Positions 1 to 6,077 of a DNA stretch of 7,076 bases are shown here, piece after piece. Made by a program: the position numbers and the translations under genes. A model generated the notes under the pieces. It did no database searches. It was given only the letters and a program-made list of their open reading frames with translations, and had not been told where the DNA came from. Source of the stretch: Paracoccaceae bacterium (GTDB taxonomy: Bacteria; Pseudomonadota; Alphaproteobacteria; Rhodobacterales; Rhodobacteraceae); assembly GCA_023263735.1 (NCBI GenBank), contig JALQUQ010000131.1, positions 251 through 7,326 on the forward strand, written 5' to 3'. The first letter of the stretch is position 1, and every line of letters starts with the position of its first letter.

Positions 1-965
1 AGGTTGATCTTGGCCGGAATCCCGGCAATCAGCTTGACCAGACGGCGGGCATCGGCATCGCTGTCATTCACATCTTTCAGCATCACATATTCAAAGGTGA
101 TCCGCTCGCTGTTCGACAGGCGCGGGTAATCGCGCAGGGTGTTGAGCAGCGTTTCGATGTTCCATTTCTTGTTCACCGGCACCAGTTTGTCGCGCACCTC
201 ATCGGTGGTGGCGTGAAAGCTAACTGCAAGTAAACACCCGATTTCTTCGGCTGTCTTGGCGATTTCGGGCACGATTCCGCTGGTCGAAAGGGTGATGCGG
301 CGGCGCGAAAGCGTCAGCCCTTCATGGTCCATCACGACCTTCATCGCGTCGCGGACATTGTCGAAATTGTAAAGCGGCTCGCCCATGCCCATCAGAACGA
401 CGTTTGAAACCAGACGGGTTTCATCCTTGGGCTCGCCCGGTTTGGGCCATTCGCCAAGGTCATCGCGGGCCAGCATGACCTGCCCCACGATTTCAGCCGC
501 CGTCAGGTTGCGCACCAGTTTCTGCGTGCCGGTATGGCAGAAGGAACAGGTGAGGGTGCAGCCGACTTGGCTGGAAATACAAAGGGTTCCGCGATTTTCC
601 TCGGGGATGTAGACGGCCTCCACCTCATGCCCGCCCGCGATGCGCAGCAGGTATTTGCGGGTGCCATCGACCGAGATTTGGCGCGTCACGATCTCGGGCA
701 GGGTGATTTCGAAATGCTCGGCCAACAGGGCGCGATAATCCTTGGCCAGATTGGTCATCTCGGCAAAGTCGCGCACGCCCCAATGATAGATCCACTGCCA
801 GATCTGGCCCACGCGCATCTTGGCCTGCCGGTCGGGCGTGCCAACGGCAATCAGGGCATCGCGCAACTGCTCGCGCGTCAGGCCAACAAGGTTGGTCTTG
901 CCGGTTTCGGGCAGCTTGCGGGGAATGGTCAGCACATCCTGGGTAATGGGGGCCGAGGCGGTCAT
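1..965 (-). CDS. rlmN: RlmN: dual-specificity 23S rRNA A2503 / tRNA A37 C2-methyltransferase (partial, C-terminus off the left edge)
   Basis: Radical-SAM enzyme that methylates C2 of A2503 in 23S rRNA and, in this family, A37 of some tRNAs; cytoplasmic. The 321 visible residues hold an N-terminal RNA-binding-like part (about 1-115, with the family's [15 protein letters not shown] segment at 49-63) followed by the radical-SAM core. The CxxxCxxC iron-sulfur motif is C136, C140 and C143, and the [11 protein letters not shown]-binding motif is at 193-200. The later [17 protein letters not shown] stretch is also typical. The second catalytic cysteine near the C-terminus lies beyond the window, so about 70 residues are missing compared with the usual length of about 390. 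The ATG at 965 is the first start after an in-frame TGA. No good Shine-Dalgarno is seen. A TATGAT on the minus strand at 999-994 could be a -10 box, without a convincing -35. The IalB-family gene lies upstream on the same strand but is separated by a terminator. Confidence 0.97.
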   Translation of the reverse strand, partial: MTASAPITQDVLTIPRKLPETGKTNLVGLTREQLRDALIAVGTPDRQAKMRVGQIWQWIYHWGVRDFAEMTNLAKDYRALLAEHFEITLPEIVTRQISVDGTRKYLLRIAGGHEVEAVYIPEENRGTLCISSQVGCTLTCSFCHTGTQKLVRNLTAAEIVGQVMLARDDLGEWPKPGEPKDETRLVSNVVLMGMGEPLYNFDNVRDAMKVVMDHEGLTLSRRRITLSTSGIVPEIAKTAEEIGCLLAVSFHATTDEVRDKLVPVNKKWNIETLLNTLRDYPRLSNSERITFEYVMLKDVNDSDADARRLVKLIAGIPAKIN

Positions 966-1033
966 GTCAGAAATCCGATGTCAGGGGTGGGCCATCATAT
1001 AGGGGATTCGCGCGCAAAACGGAACCACAAAGC

Positions 1034-1060
1034 AAAAACGCCCCGGAAACCCCCGGGGCG
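1034..1060 (-). terminator. Rho-independent terminator after the IalB-family gene
   Basis: On the minus strand an 8-bp perfect GC stem (CGCCCCGG at 1060-1053 pairing with CCGGGGCG at 1046-1039, 6-nt loop) is followed at once by five T at 1038-1034. It begins about 26 bp past the stop codon of the IalB-family gene. It should end that transcript before rlmN, so the two same-strand genes are probably separate transcription units. Confidence 0.85.
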
Positions 1061-1085
1061 CAGATCAAGTTTCGGCCTAAGCTGC

Positions 1086-1610
1086 TTATTTACAGCGCTT
1101 TTCCGCCTCTTCCATGGCGGCGGTAAAGCCGCGCAGGCTAAAGGTATCCTTGGTTTCCGTCCCACGGCCCGATGCCGCTTTGAGCGTGGCATTCGACCCG
1201 CGCTTCATTGCGGCCAGCAGGTCCGAGTCGGCCTCGGCGCTGCCCGGCCAAGCCCATTCCCCTTCGGTGAACAGCTCATAGCTCTTGCCGTCGATATCGA
1301 CGGTGACATTCGAGCCCGTGGCAAACGGATAGCCGCCGGTGAACGAAATCTCACCCTTGCCACCCGAACCGGGGCGGAAGGTCACGAACAACAGGATATC
1401 GCCACGGCGCACCGACACGGGTTTGCCATCGCGCGAGTTGACGCTTTCCTTGGGGCTGGAAACGCCCCAGCATTCCTTGGGGCTGTCGTCGGTAAAGACG
1501 CTCCAATCCGTTTTGGTGGCCACAAGGTTTTTGGATTCCTGCGCCAGTGCCGGAGTGGTGGTTGCGACGACGGCGGCCGCAAGGGCCAGACGCACAAGAA
1601 CGGAGTTCAT
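1086..1610 (-). CDS. IalB-family (invasion-associated locus B) exported protein
   Basis: A 174-residue protein of the IalB family (PF06776), named after the Bartonella factor linked to red-cell invasion; in free-living alphaproteobacteria its role is unknown. The N-terminus is a signal peptide: a short basic start, a hydrophobic run at about 5-20, and an ALA-Q cleavage site after residue 23. The mature part carries the family pattern: TDWSVF, a DxPKECW-like segment with C47, RRGDILLFVTFRPG, GGYPF, FTEGEWAWPG, SGRGTETKDTFSLRGFTAA and a terminal KRCK. The only two cysteines of the mature chain, C47 and C173, could form a disulfide in the periplasm. A TTG 18 bp further upstream is a possible start, but the GGAGG at 1626-1622 lies inside that extension and serves the ATG at 1610, which also places the signal peptide properly. 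It is transcribed divergently from the asparaginase gene and followed by its own terminator. Family call is firm; function is not known. Confidence 0.9.
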   Translation of the reverse strand: MNSVLVRLALAAAVVATTTPALAQESKNLVATKTDWSVFTDDSPKECWGVSSPKESVNSRDGKPVSVRRGDILLFVTFRPGSGGKGEISFTGGYPFATGSNVTVDIDGKSYELFTEGEWAWPGSAEADSDLLAAMKRGSNATLKAASGRGTETKDTFSLRGFTAAMEEAEKRCK

Positions 1611-1617
1611 ATCTTTC

Positions 1618-1633
1618 ACAGCCTCCAAGCTGT
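1618..1633 (-). promoter_or_regulatory. Ribosome binding site of the IalB-family gene, set in a small hairpin
   Basis: GGAGG (1626-1622) lies 11 nt before the ATG at 1610 and decides that start over the upstream TTG. It is flanked by a perfect 5-bp inverted repeat, ACAGC/GCTGT (1633-1629 and 1622-1618), with the 6-nt loop TTGGAG, so most of the Shine-Dalgarno sits in the loop and its last G is in the stem. The binding site is clear; any regulatory role of the hairpin is inference. Confidence 0.55.
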
Positions 1634-1657
1634 TTTCGCCTCATCCGGGTGCCACCG

Positions 1658-1686
1658 CTTTAATCTGCGGTTTTTTCGATTGGCAA
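1658..1686 (-). promoter_or_regulatory. Candidate sigma-70 promoter of the IalB-family gene
   Basis: Minus-strand TTGCCA (1686-1681; 5 of 6 to consensus) and TTAAAG (1663-1658; 3 of 6) are separated by 17 bp. The predicted start site near 1651 would give a leader of about 40 nt containing the GGAGG. The -10 box lies inside a small dyad, CCGC-N8-GCGG (1655-1670), a possible repressor site. Weak -10 match, so tentative. Confidence 0.3.
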
Positions 1687-1727
1687 GCACCGATCTCACT
1701 CGATATCCCATTCATAACGTAAAAAGG

Positions 1728-1749
1728 CCAATGCGTGAAAGCCCATTGG
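1728..1749. promoter_or_regulatory. Dyad CCAATG-N10-CATTGG upstream of the asparaginase gene (possible operator)
   Basis: Perfect 6-bp arms at 1728-1733 and 1744-1749 with a 10-nt spacer, overlapping the palindrome GCCCATTGGGC at 1741-1751. A -10-like TAAAAT (1753-1758, 5 of 6) follows directly with no recognisable -35. Placement over the missing -35 would suit an activator, or a repressor that blocks RNA polymerase. The arms are visible; binding by any regulator is inference. Confidence 0.3.
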
Positions 1750-1788
1750 GCATAAAATCGCGCATGTGTGAGAGCAAAGCGAGGATTG

Positions 1789-2778
1789 ATGCGGCAAGAC
1801 ATGGTTGAACTGTGGCGCGGTGGCCGTCTGGAAAGCCTGCACAGCGGGCATGCGGTGGTCTGGGGGCAGGGCGGGATCGTCGAAAGCTGGGGCGCGCCCG
1901 AGACGGTCATTTTCCCTCGGTCGTCGTGCAAGATGTTGCAGGCCCTGCCGATGGTGGAAAGCGGTGCGGCGGACGCGTTTGGTCTGACCGAACGGCATCT
2001 GGCGCTGTCTTGTGCCAGCCATCAGGGGGCCGCGTTGCATGTGGGGATGACGCGCGATTGGTTGGCCCATCTGGCTCTGGCCGAGCCCGACCTGCGTTGC
2101 GGGGCCCACGAACCCTATGACAAGGAAGAGCGCAACCGGCTGATCCGATCAGGGGAAAGCCCGTGCCAGTTGCACAACAATTGCTCGGGGAAACATTGCG
2201 GGATGCTGACCACCACCAAGCATCTGAAGGCCGGGCCCGAATATCTGGAGCTGGACCATCCGCTGCAAAAGGCGATCTGGGCCGCGACCGAAGAGGTCTG
2301 TGAGGAAACGGTCGCGGGTTATGGCATCGATGGCTGTTCGGCCCCGAATCTGGCGCTTTCGCTGACGGGGTTGGCGCGGGGGATGTATCGCTTTGCCGCC
2401 GCGCAAGAGGGCCGGTCGGTGCGTGATACGGCGATGGTTCGATTGGCGCAGGCGATGGCCAAACATCCCGAATTGGTCGCCGGAGAGGGGCGGGCCTGCA
2501 CGGAACTGATGCGCGCCATGGGAGGCCGTGTGGCGATCAAGACCGGGGCCGAAGCGGTGTTCGTGGCCATTCTGCCCGAGCAAAAGCTGGGAATGGCGGT
2601 CAAGATCGCCGATGGCAACAGCCGCGCCTCGGAAGCGGTGATCACGGCCCTTTTGGTGAAATACGGGGTGCTGGAGGCCAATCATCCGGCCGCCCTGAAA
2701 CGCCTGCCTGCGGTGCAACGCAATTGGCGGGGGTTTGAGACGGGAGAATTGCGCCTGTCTGCCGGGTTTCTGGCCTAG
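1789..2778 (+). CDS. Type II zinc L-asparaginase, Rhizobium etli ReAV-like (Asparaginase_II, PF06089)
   Basis: Hydrolyses L-asparagine to aspartate and ammonia. It belongs to the PF06089 family, unrelated to the E. coli AnsA/AnsB enzymes, whose characterised member is Rhizobium etli ReAV. The 329-residue length is normal. From the chosen start, RSSCK holds S45 and K48, matching the catalytic Ser48/Lys51 spacing of ReAV. NNCSGKH holds C132 and K135, and GIDGCSAPN holds C183, matching its zinc ligands (Cys135, Lys138, Cys189). S77 in the CASH segment and K251 in AIKTGAEA are likely further active-site residues. There is no signal peptide, so it should be cytoplasmic. Starts: GTG 1768 lacks a ribosome site; ATG 1789 has GAGGA close upstream (3-nt gap); ATG 1801 is also possible. 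I chose 1789 because family members have a few residues before the WRGG motif. The gene stands alone, divergent from the IalB gene, with a long inverted repeat starting 2 bp after its stop. Confidence 0.93.
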   Translation: MRQDMVELWRGGRLESLHSGHAVVWGQGGIVESWGAPETVIFPRSSCKMLQALPMVESGAADAFGLTERHLALSCASHQGAALHVGMTRDWLAHLALAEPDLRCGAHEPYDKEERNRLIRSGESPCQLHNNCSGKHCGMLTTTKHLKAGPEYLELDHPLQKAIWAATEEVCEETVAGYGIDGCSAPNLALSLTGLARGMYRFAAAQEGRSVRDTAMVRLAQAMAKHPELVAGEGRACTELMRAMGGRVAIKTGAEAVFVAILPEQKLGMAVKIADGNSRASEAVITALLVKYGVLEANHPAALKRLPAVQRNWRGFETGELRLSAGFLA

Positions 2779-2780
2779 GG

Positions 2781-2873
2781 CGGGCACGTAGCGGGAACAT
2801 CCAGCACCCCGGGTTGGGTGGGGGCAGAGACCGATGTGCGGATGTTCCACTCTACGTATCCTCTGTTTGCCCG
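2781..2873. repeat. Three-part nested inverted repeat after the asparaginase gene (candidate structured 3' element or terminator)
   Basis: Three collinear pairs of arms nest around one centre: CGGGC (2781-2785) with GCCCG (2869-2873), ACGTAG (2786-2791) with CTACGT (2852-2857), and GGAACATCC (2794-2802) with GGATGTTCC (2840-2848). Within the apical loop CACCC/GGGTG (2805-2809, 2816-2820) can form another stem. An 11-nt bulge (2858-2868) separates the two outer pairs on the right. It begins 2 bp after the asparaginase TAG. No T-run follows on the plus strand, so it is not a textbook terminator. It could stabilise the mRNA 3' end, act as an atypical terminator, be a small RNA, or be a dispersed palindromic repeat. 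It lacks the conserved loop sequence of SRP RNA. Confidence 0.55.
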
Positions 2874-2988
2874 TGTTTCATGGCGGAAATGTGGGCGAGT
2901 TCGGGCCAAGTTATGTGCTTTCGCAATTATGCGCGACGCCTGCGCAGGGCGCGCTTGATTTGGGATGGCAGCGGCGTAAGCTGTCAGA
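2874..2988. other. Leader region of the DUF2794 gene, no gene seen
   Basis: Together with the inverted repeat to its left this forms a 210-bp gene-free gap. It holds the 10-bp palindrome CCTGCGCAGG (2939-2948) and weak promoter-like pieces (TTGATT at 2955-2960; ATTATG near 2926-2931), none with good spacing and matches on both boxes. No Shine-Dalgarno precedes the ATG at 2989. No coding signal is seen on either strand. Confidence 0.4.
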
Positions 2989-3336
2989 ATGACGATACAA
3001 ACGCCCGCTCCTTTTCCGCTTTCGCCCCAGCCGCCCGAGCAGGTTCATTTTGATCGCCACGAACTGGGGGCGATTCTGACGCTGTATGGCCGGATGGTGG
3101 CCTTGGGGGAATGGCGGGATTACGGCATCACCCCCCTGCGGGAGGTGGCGATCTTTTCCATCTTTCGCCGCACGGCCGAATATCCGCTGTATCGCATCGA
3201 AAAACGACCCAAGCTGCGGGGGCGTCAGGGCATGTATGCGGTCATCGGGATGGAGGGGCAGGTGCTGCGGCGGGGCCATGACCTGCGGCAGGTGCTGTTG
3301 GTGCTGGAGCGCAAGCTTATCCGGCCGATCGAATAA
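2989..3336 (+). CDS. DUF2794 family protein (PF10984), function unknown
   Basis: A 115-residue cytoplasmic protein matching the DUF2794 family, widespread in alphaproteobacteria and of unknown function. After a proline-rich start (about 1-17) the family core runs VHFDRHELGAILTLYGRMV, GEWRDYGI, AIFSIFRRTAEYPLYRIEK, RGRQGMYAVI, then VLRRGHDLRQVLLVLERKL near the end. It is basic, with many Arg and Lys, has no cysteine, no signal peptide and no membrane segment. The basic, compact make-up would suit nucleic-acid or ribosome contact, but that is a guess. The ATG at 2989 is the first start after an in-frame TAA at 2977-2979. There is no clear ribosome binding site, so a leaderless or weakly initiated mRNA is possible. 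The gene stands alone on this strand, and its last 20 bp overlap the 3' end of the convergent NlpC/P60 gene. Confidence 0.88.
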   Translation: MTIQTPAPFPLSPQPPEQVHFDRHELGAILTLYGRMVALGEWRDYGITPLREVAIFSIFRRTAEYPLYRIEKRPKLRGRQGMYAVIGMEGQVLRRGHDLRQVLLVLERKLIRPIE

Positions 3337-4168
3337 CCCCCTGCGCGCCGGGATGGCGCAGGCGTGCCGTGACCGGTCCGCCCCCTGCCTTGGCGATGCG
3401 GTCGATGCAGCCCGTGATCGTTTCGGTGCAGACATCCATGGAATGGCCGTTGGCATGGATCAACAGGTCAGGCCCGCAGACCATGGCGACATGGCCTTTC
3501 CAAAAGATCAGATCCCCCGGCAATAGGGGGGCAGATGGGGCGAGGGGCTCTGCCATCTGGGCCTGTTGATCGCTGTCGCCGGGGCAGGCCAGTTGGCAGG
3601 CCAGAAAGGCTGTTTGCACCAGACCGGAACAATCGATCCCTAGGGCCGTATTGCCGCCCCACAGATAGGGCGCGCCAAGGAAGGACTGGGCCACCGCGAC
3701 AGGGTCGGTGGGGCGGTGCTGCACGGCGCTGACATGGGGCAGGGGCACATAGCCCAAAGAGGTGCGCGCAAAGGCCCCCACCACCTCGACCACCCGAAGC
3801 AGGGACCCAAAGGGCAGGACCGCCGTCGCCTCGGCCTGAACGCGGGGCTCGGGATAAAGATGGGACAGGCGGGCGGTGATCCAATGAGTCATCTCTTCGG
3901 CCGGGCCGTGGCTGTCAGAGGTGATCCAGCCGCAATAGCCGTCTTTTTGGGATTGGACAAAGGACCAGCCCTCTTGCCGGTCGATCACCACCACCGCATC
4001 GCCGCAGATCAGTTGACGGTCGCGATTGCCCCCTCGCGCGGCCCGCAGATCGACAATCGGGTGGGTGATCGACGCCTTTTCCCCGCTGGTAAAGGCCTTT
4101 GCATCGACCAAACCGGCCATGCTTTCCAAGGCGATGCGCCCGGAAAAGGGGGTGGAGCGCCGATCCAC
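3317..4168 (-). CDS. SH3b-NlpC/P60 family cysteine peptidase (C40), YkfC-like murein-peptide endopeptidase
   Basis: Probable gamma-D-glutamyl-diamino-acid endopeptidase acting on cell-wall peptides. The 283 residues divide into two SH3b-like segments (about 37-90 and 94-148) and a C-terminal NlpC/P60 domain (about 155-273). The catalytic residues are visible: C180 in GIDCSGLVQ, H226 in KGHVAMV and H238 in LIHANGH. The 12-residue step between the histidines equals that of dipeptidyl-peptidase VI (YkfC). There is no signal peptide or lipobox, so it should work in the cytoplasm on recycled murein peptides rather than on the intact wall. The start is a GTG, 3 bp after the TGA of the M17 aminopeptidase gene (TGA-CGC-GTG), which implies one mRNA and probably coupled translation. 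The next ATG (residue 17) would cut into the conserved N-terminus. The 3' end overlaps the convergent DUF2794 gene by 20 bp, with no terminator visible after the stop. Confidence 0.92.
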   Translation of the reverse strand: MDRRSTPFSGRIALESMAGLVDAKAFTSGEKASITHPIVDLRAARGGNRDRQLICGDAVVVIDRQEGWSFVQSQKDGYCGWITSDSHGPAEEMTHWITARLSHLYPEPRVQAEATAVLPFGSLLRVVEVVGAFARTSLGYVPLPHVSAVQHRPTDPVAVAQSFLGAPYLWGGNTALGIDCSGLVQTAFLACQLACPGDSDQQAQMAEPLAPSAPLLPGDLIFWKGHVAMVCGPDLLIHANGHSMDVCTETITGCIDRIAKAGGGPVTARLRHPGAQGVIRSAG

Positions 4169-4171
4169 GCG

Positions 4172-5587
4172 TCAAAGCCCCAGCAGATCGGGCAGCGAAA
4201 ACAGGATGGCGCGCGCGCCTTGCCCGGCACCGCCCTTGGGTCGGCCGGGGGCGTCCGAGGGGACATGGCCGTAGATGTCGAAATGGGCATACCGGGCCGT
4301 GCCGGTAAAGCGACGCAGGAACAGGGCCGCCGTGATGGCCCCGGCGAATCCGCCCGAGGGGGCATTGTCCAGATCGGCGATCCCGGGTTCAAGCAGGGGC
4401 TCATAGGCCTCCCAGAATGGCATCCGCCACACCGGATCAAAGCCCGTGGCCGCCCCCGTTTCGATGGCAAGCGCCAAGGCGTCATCGGTCGCAAAATAGG
4501 GCGCAAGATCAGGCCCCACCGCCACCCGCGCCGCACCCGTCAGCGTGGCCATCGAAATGATCGCCGCGTCCTGATCCTCGGCGGCAAGGGCAAGGGCATC
4601 GGCAAGGATCAGGCGGCCTTCGGCATCGGTGTTGTTGATTTCCACCGTCAGCCCCTTGCGGCTGGTCAGGATATCCCTCGGGCGCATGGCATTGCCCGAA
4701 ATCGAATTTTCGACCGACGGCACCAGAACCCGCAACTGGATGGGCAGGCCGATTTGCATGATCATCAGGGCCAAGCCCATGACCGTGGCCGCGCCGCCCA
4801 TATCCTTTTTCATCAACAGCATGCCCGACGACGGTTTGATATCAAGCCCGCCGGTATCGAAACAGACGCCCTTGCCGACCAGTGTCAGTTTCGGGCCGCT
4901 GTCGCCCCATCGCATGTCCATCAGGCGCGGAGGAACCGCCGCCGCCCGCCCGACCGCGTGGATCATCGGGAAATTTTGCGCCAAAAGATCGTCGCCCACG
5001 ATGGCCGTTGCCGTGGCCCCAAAGCGTTTGGCCAGTGCAAAAAAGGCCTGTTGCAGATCGTCGGGGCTCATGTCGCTGGCGGGGGTGTTGATCAGATCGC
5101 GGGTCAGAAACTCCCCTTCGGCCATGGCCAACAGCATCCCGGCATCAATGCCTTGGGGGCAGACCAATTTGGCCGGGGCCGGCGCGTCAGACTTGGGGCG
5201 ATAGCGATCAAACCGGTAGCTTGCGAGCAACCAGCCAAGCGCGATTTCTTTCAGCTCTGTTTCGCCAAGCGCCGCCTCAAGCCGCCAGATCGTGCCAGCG
5301 GGAAGTTTGCCAACCGCTTGCGCCACGCCAAAGCGGCGGCGTTGACGCGCCTGTGCCGTGCCATAGCCCACCACGGCCCCGGCAAGGCCCGACCCATCGG
5401 GCGCGGGCAACAGGACGACCTCACCCAAGGCCGCCTTGAACCCCGCGCCGAAAAGCCATTTGGCCCAAGGCGCGCCGCCCCCTGCGCAAAACGGCCCCAA
5501 CTCCTCGGGCGAGAGCACATAAAGCGGTAAACTGGCCTGATCCGGATCGGCAAATTGGACCGGATTGATCGGGAAAACGGGCGACAT
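4172..5587 (-). CDS. M17 family leucyl aminopeptidase
   Basis: Two-metal aminopeptidase that removes N-terminal residues from peptides in the cytoplasm, normally as a hexamer. The 471 residues comprise a diverged N-terminal domain (about 1-150) and the conserved catalytic domain. All active-site residues of E. coli PepA have counterparts at the same spacing: K239 and D244 (VGKGVCFDTGGL), K251 (DIKP), D262 (KKDMGGAA), D321 and E323 as metal ligands and R325 in NTDAEGRL. It is about 30 residues shorter than PepA, the difference lying in the N-terminal half. The ATG at 5587 is the first start after an in-frame TGA; the ribosome site is weak. It is the middle gene of the probable minus-strand operon, 72 bp behind the HPt-like gene and 3 bp before NlpC/P60. 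That pairing suggests it trims peptides for, or after, the NlpC/P60 enzyme. Alphaproteobacteria often carry more than one M17 enzyme, so I do not assign pepA. Confidence 0.94.
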   Translation of the reverse strand: MSPVFPINPVQFADPDQASLPLYVLSPEELGPFCAGGGAPWAKWLFGAGFKAALGEVVLLPAPDGSGLAGAVVGYGTAQARQRRRFGVAQAVGKLPAGTIWRLEAALGETELKEIALGWLLASYRFDRYRPKSDAPAPAKLVCPQGIDAGMLLAMAEGEFLTRDLINTPASDMSPDDLQQAFFALAKRFGATATAIVGDDLLAQNFPMIHAVGRAAAVPPRLMDMRWGDSGPKLTLVGKGVCFDTGGLDIKPSSGMLLMKKDMGGAATVMGLALMIMQIGLPIQLRVLVPSVENSISGNAMRPRDILTSRKGLTVEINNTDAEGRLILADALALAAEDQDAAIISMATLTGAARVAVGPDLAPYFATDDALALAIETGAATGFDPVWRMPFWEAYEPLLEPGIADLDNAPSGGFAGAITAALFLRRFTGTARYAHFDIYGHVPSDAPGRPKGGAGQGARAILFSLPDLLGL

Positions 5588-5598
5588 GACGGCTCACT

Positions 5599-5623
5599 GC
5601 TAGGGATTTGCGGCAAGCCTAGC
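5599..5623. repeat. Small inverted repeat in the leader of the M17 gene
   Basis: GCTAGG (5599-5604) and CCTAGC (5618-5623) form a 6-bp perfect dyad with a 13-nt spacer, adjoined by a second mini-hairpin, CGAC-TTC-GTCG (5623-5633). It sits in the 72-bp gap between the HPt-like gene and the M17 start. There is no T-run, so it is not a terminator. It could be an RNA processing or pausing site within the operon mRNA, or chance. Confidence 0.3.
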
Positions 5624-5659
5624 GACTTCGTCGTGTGGCGCAATCCCCGATCTGCCCCG

Positions 5660-6049
5660 TCACAGGGTGGAACGATCCGCCGTGGTTTGCCCAAGTGCCA
5701 AGGACCGTTCCGCCACCCGCAACAACCGCGCCCATATCGCGGAAAAGGCGGTGAAATCTGCATTTTCCAGACTGGCCCGGAGGTCAACGCTGGTGGCGGC
5801 CAGACTGATCAGGCCAAGGTTGTCAGCCATCTGTTCCAGTTTGCGCAAAGGTCGGGCCAGATCGGTCAGATCATGCTGCGCGATGCGGGTTTGCAGGCCA
5901 TTCAGGGTCAGGGCCAGCTCTGACACCGCGCGGCTGACGATCCGGTCAGCCGAGTCTGTTCCCAGATTGCGGTAGATCGTGGCAATCGGTTCGGCGTCCT
6001 GAACAACCGTTACGGATGGACGCAACACAAAGACATTCTGTTTGGTCAT
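5660..6049 (-). CDS. Small HPt-like helical protein lacking the phospho-acceptor histidine (hypothetical)
   Basis: I do not recognise a named family. The 129-residue protein has no signal peptide, no membrane segment and no cysteine, and most of it looks alpha-helical. Residues 62-118 resemble the histidine-phosphotransfer (HPt) fold. The segment RKLEQMADNLGLISLAATSVDLRAS-like at 69-93 follows the HPt pattern HxLKGxAxxLG, then a helix, a short acidic turn (ENAD, 95-98) and another helix. The phosphorylatable histidine is replaced by R69 and the LKG by L71-E72-Q73. If the likeness is real, it would be a pseudo-HPt that binds a partner without relaying phosphate. The ATG at 6049 has GAAAGG 8 nt upstream (6063-6058); the GTG at 6058 overlaps that site and is unlikely. 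It is the first gene of the probable operon with the M17 and NlpC/P60 peptidases, divergent from carbonic anhydrase. The gene call is good; the HPt comparison is by eye only. Confidence 0.75.
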   Translation of the reverse strand: MTKQNVFVLRPSVTVVQDAEPIATIYRNLGTDSADRIVSRAVSELALTLNGLQTRIAQHDLTDLARPLRKLEQMADNLGLISLAATSVDLRASLENADFTAFSAIWARLLRVAERSLALGQTTADRSTL

Positions 6050-6077
6050 GGACCACACCTTTCAAAAACACACCCGC

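Noticed and set aside
1768..1788. GTG start extending the asparaginase by 7 residues
   Set aside because: No ribosome site precedes it, and the extension would include the GAGGA likely to serve the ATG at 1789.
534..1808. A 424-codon open frame on the plus strand
   Set aside because: It runs antisense through rlmN, a terminator, the IalB gene and a promoter region. No recognisable protein motif, and its composition is that of a mirror frame.
2811..2824. G-quadruplex in GGG-TT-GGG-T-GGGGG
   Set aside because: Only three separate G-tracts are present; a fourth would need to be taken from a 5-G run that cannot supply two tracts of three.
2149..2850. A 233-codon minus-strand frame opposite the asparaginase
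   Set aside because: Shadow of a well-identified enzyme gene; it also begins in the inverted repeat and shows no domain.
2781..2873. SRP RNA, 6S RNA or tRNA at the long inverted repeat
   Set aside because: It lacks the conserved SRP apical-loop sequence, the long open bubble of 6S RNA and the T-arm sequence of a tRNA. Kept only as an unassigned structured element.
2955..2982. Promoter for the DUF2794 gene, TTGATT with TAAGCT at 16 bp
   Set aside because: The -10 matches only 3 of 6 bases and would make a leaderless transcript. Not strong enough to list as a promoter.
3716..5530. A 604-codon open frame on the plus strand
   Set aside because: It lies antisense to the M17 and NlpC/P60 genes, whose complete active-site motifs show they are real. 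Its translation is rich in Arg, Gly, Gln and His without any domain, as expected from the reverse of GC-rich codons.
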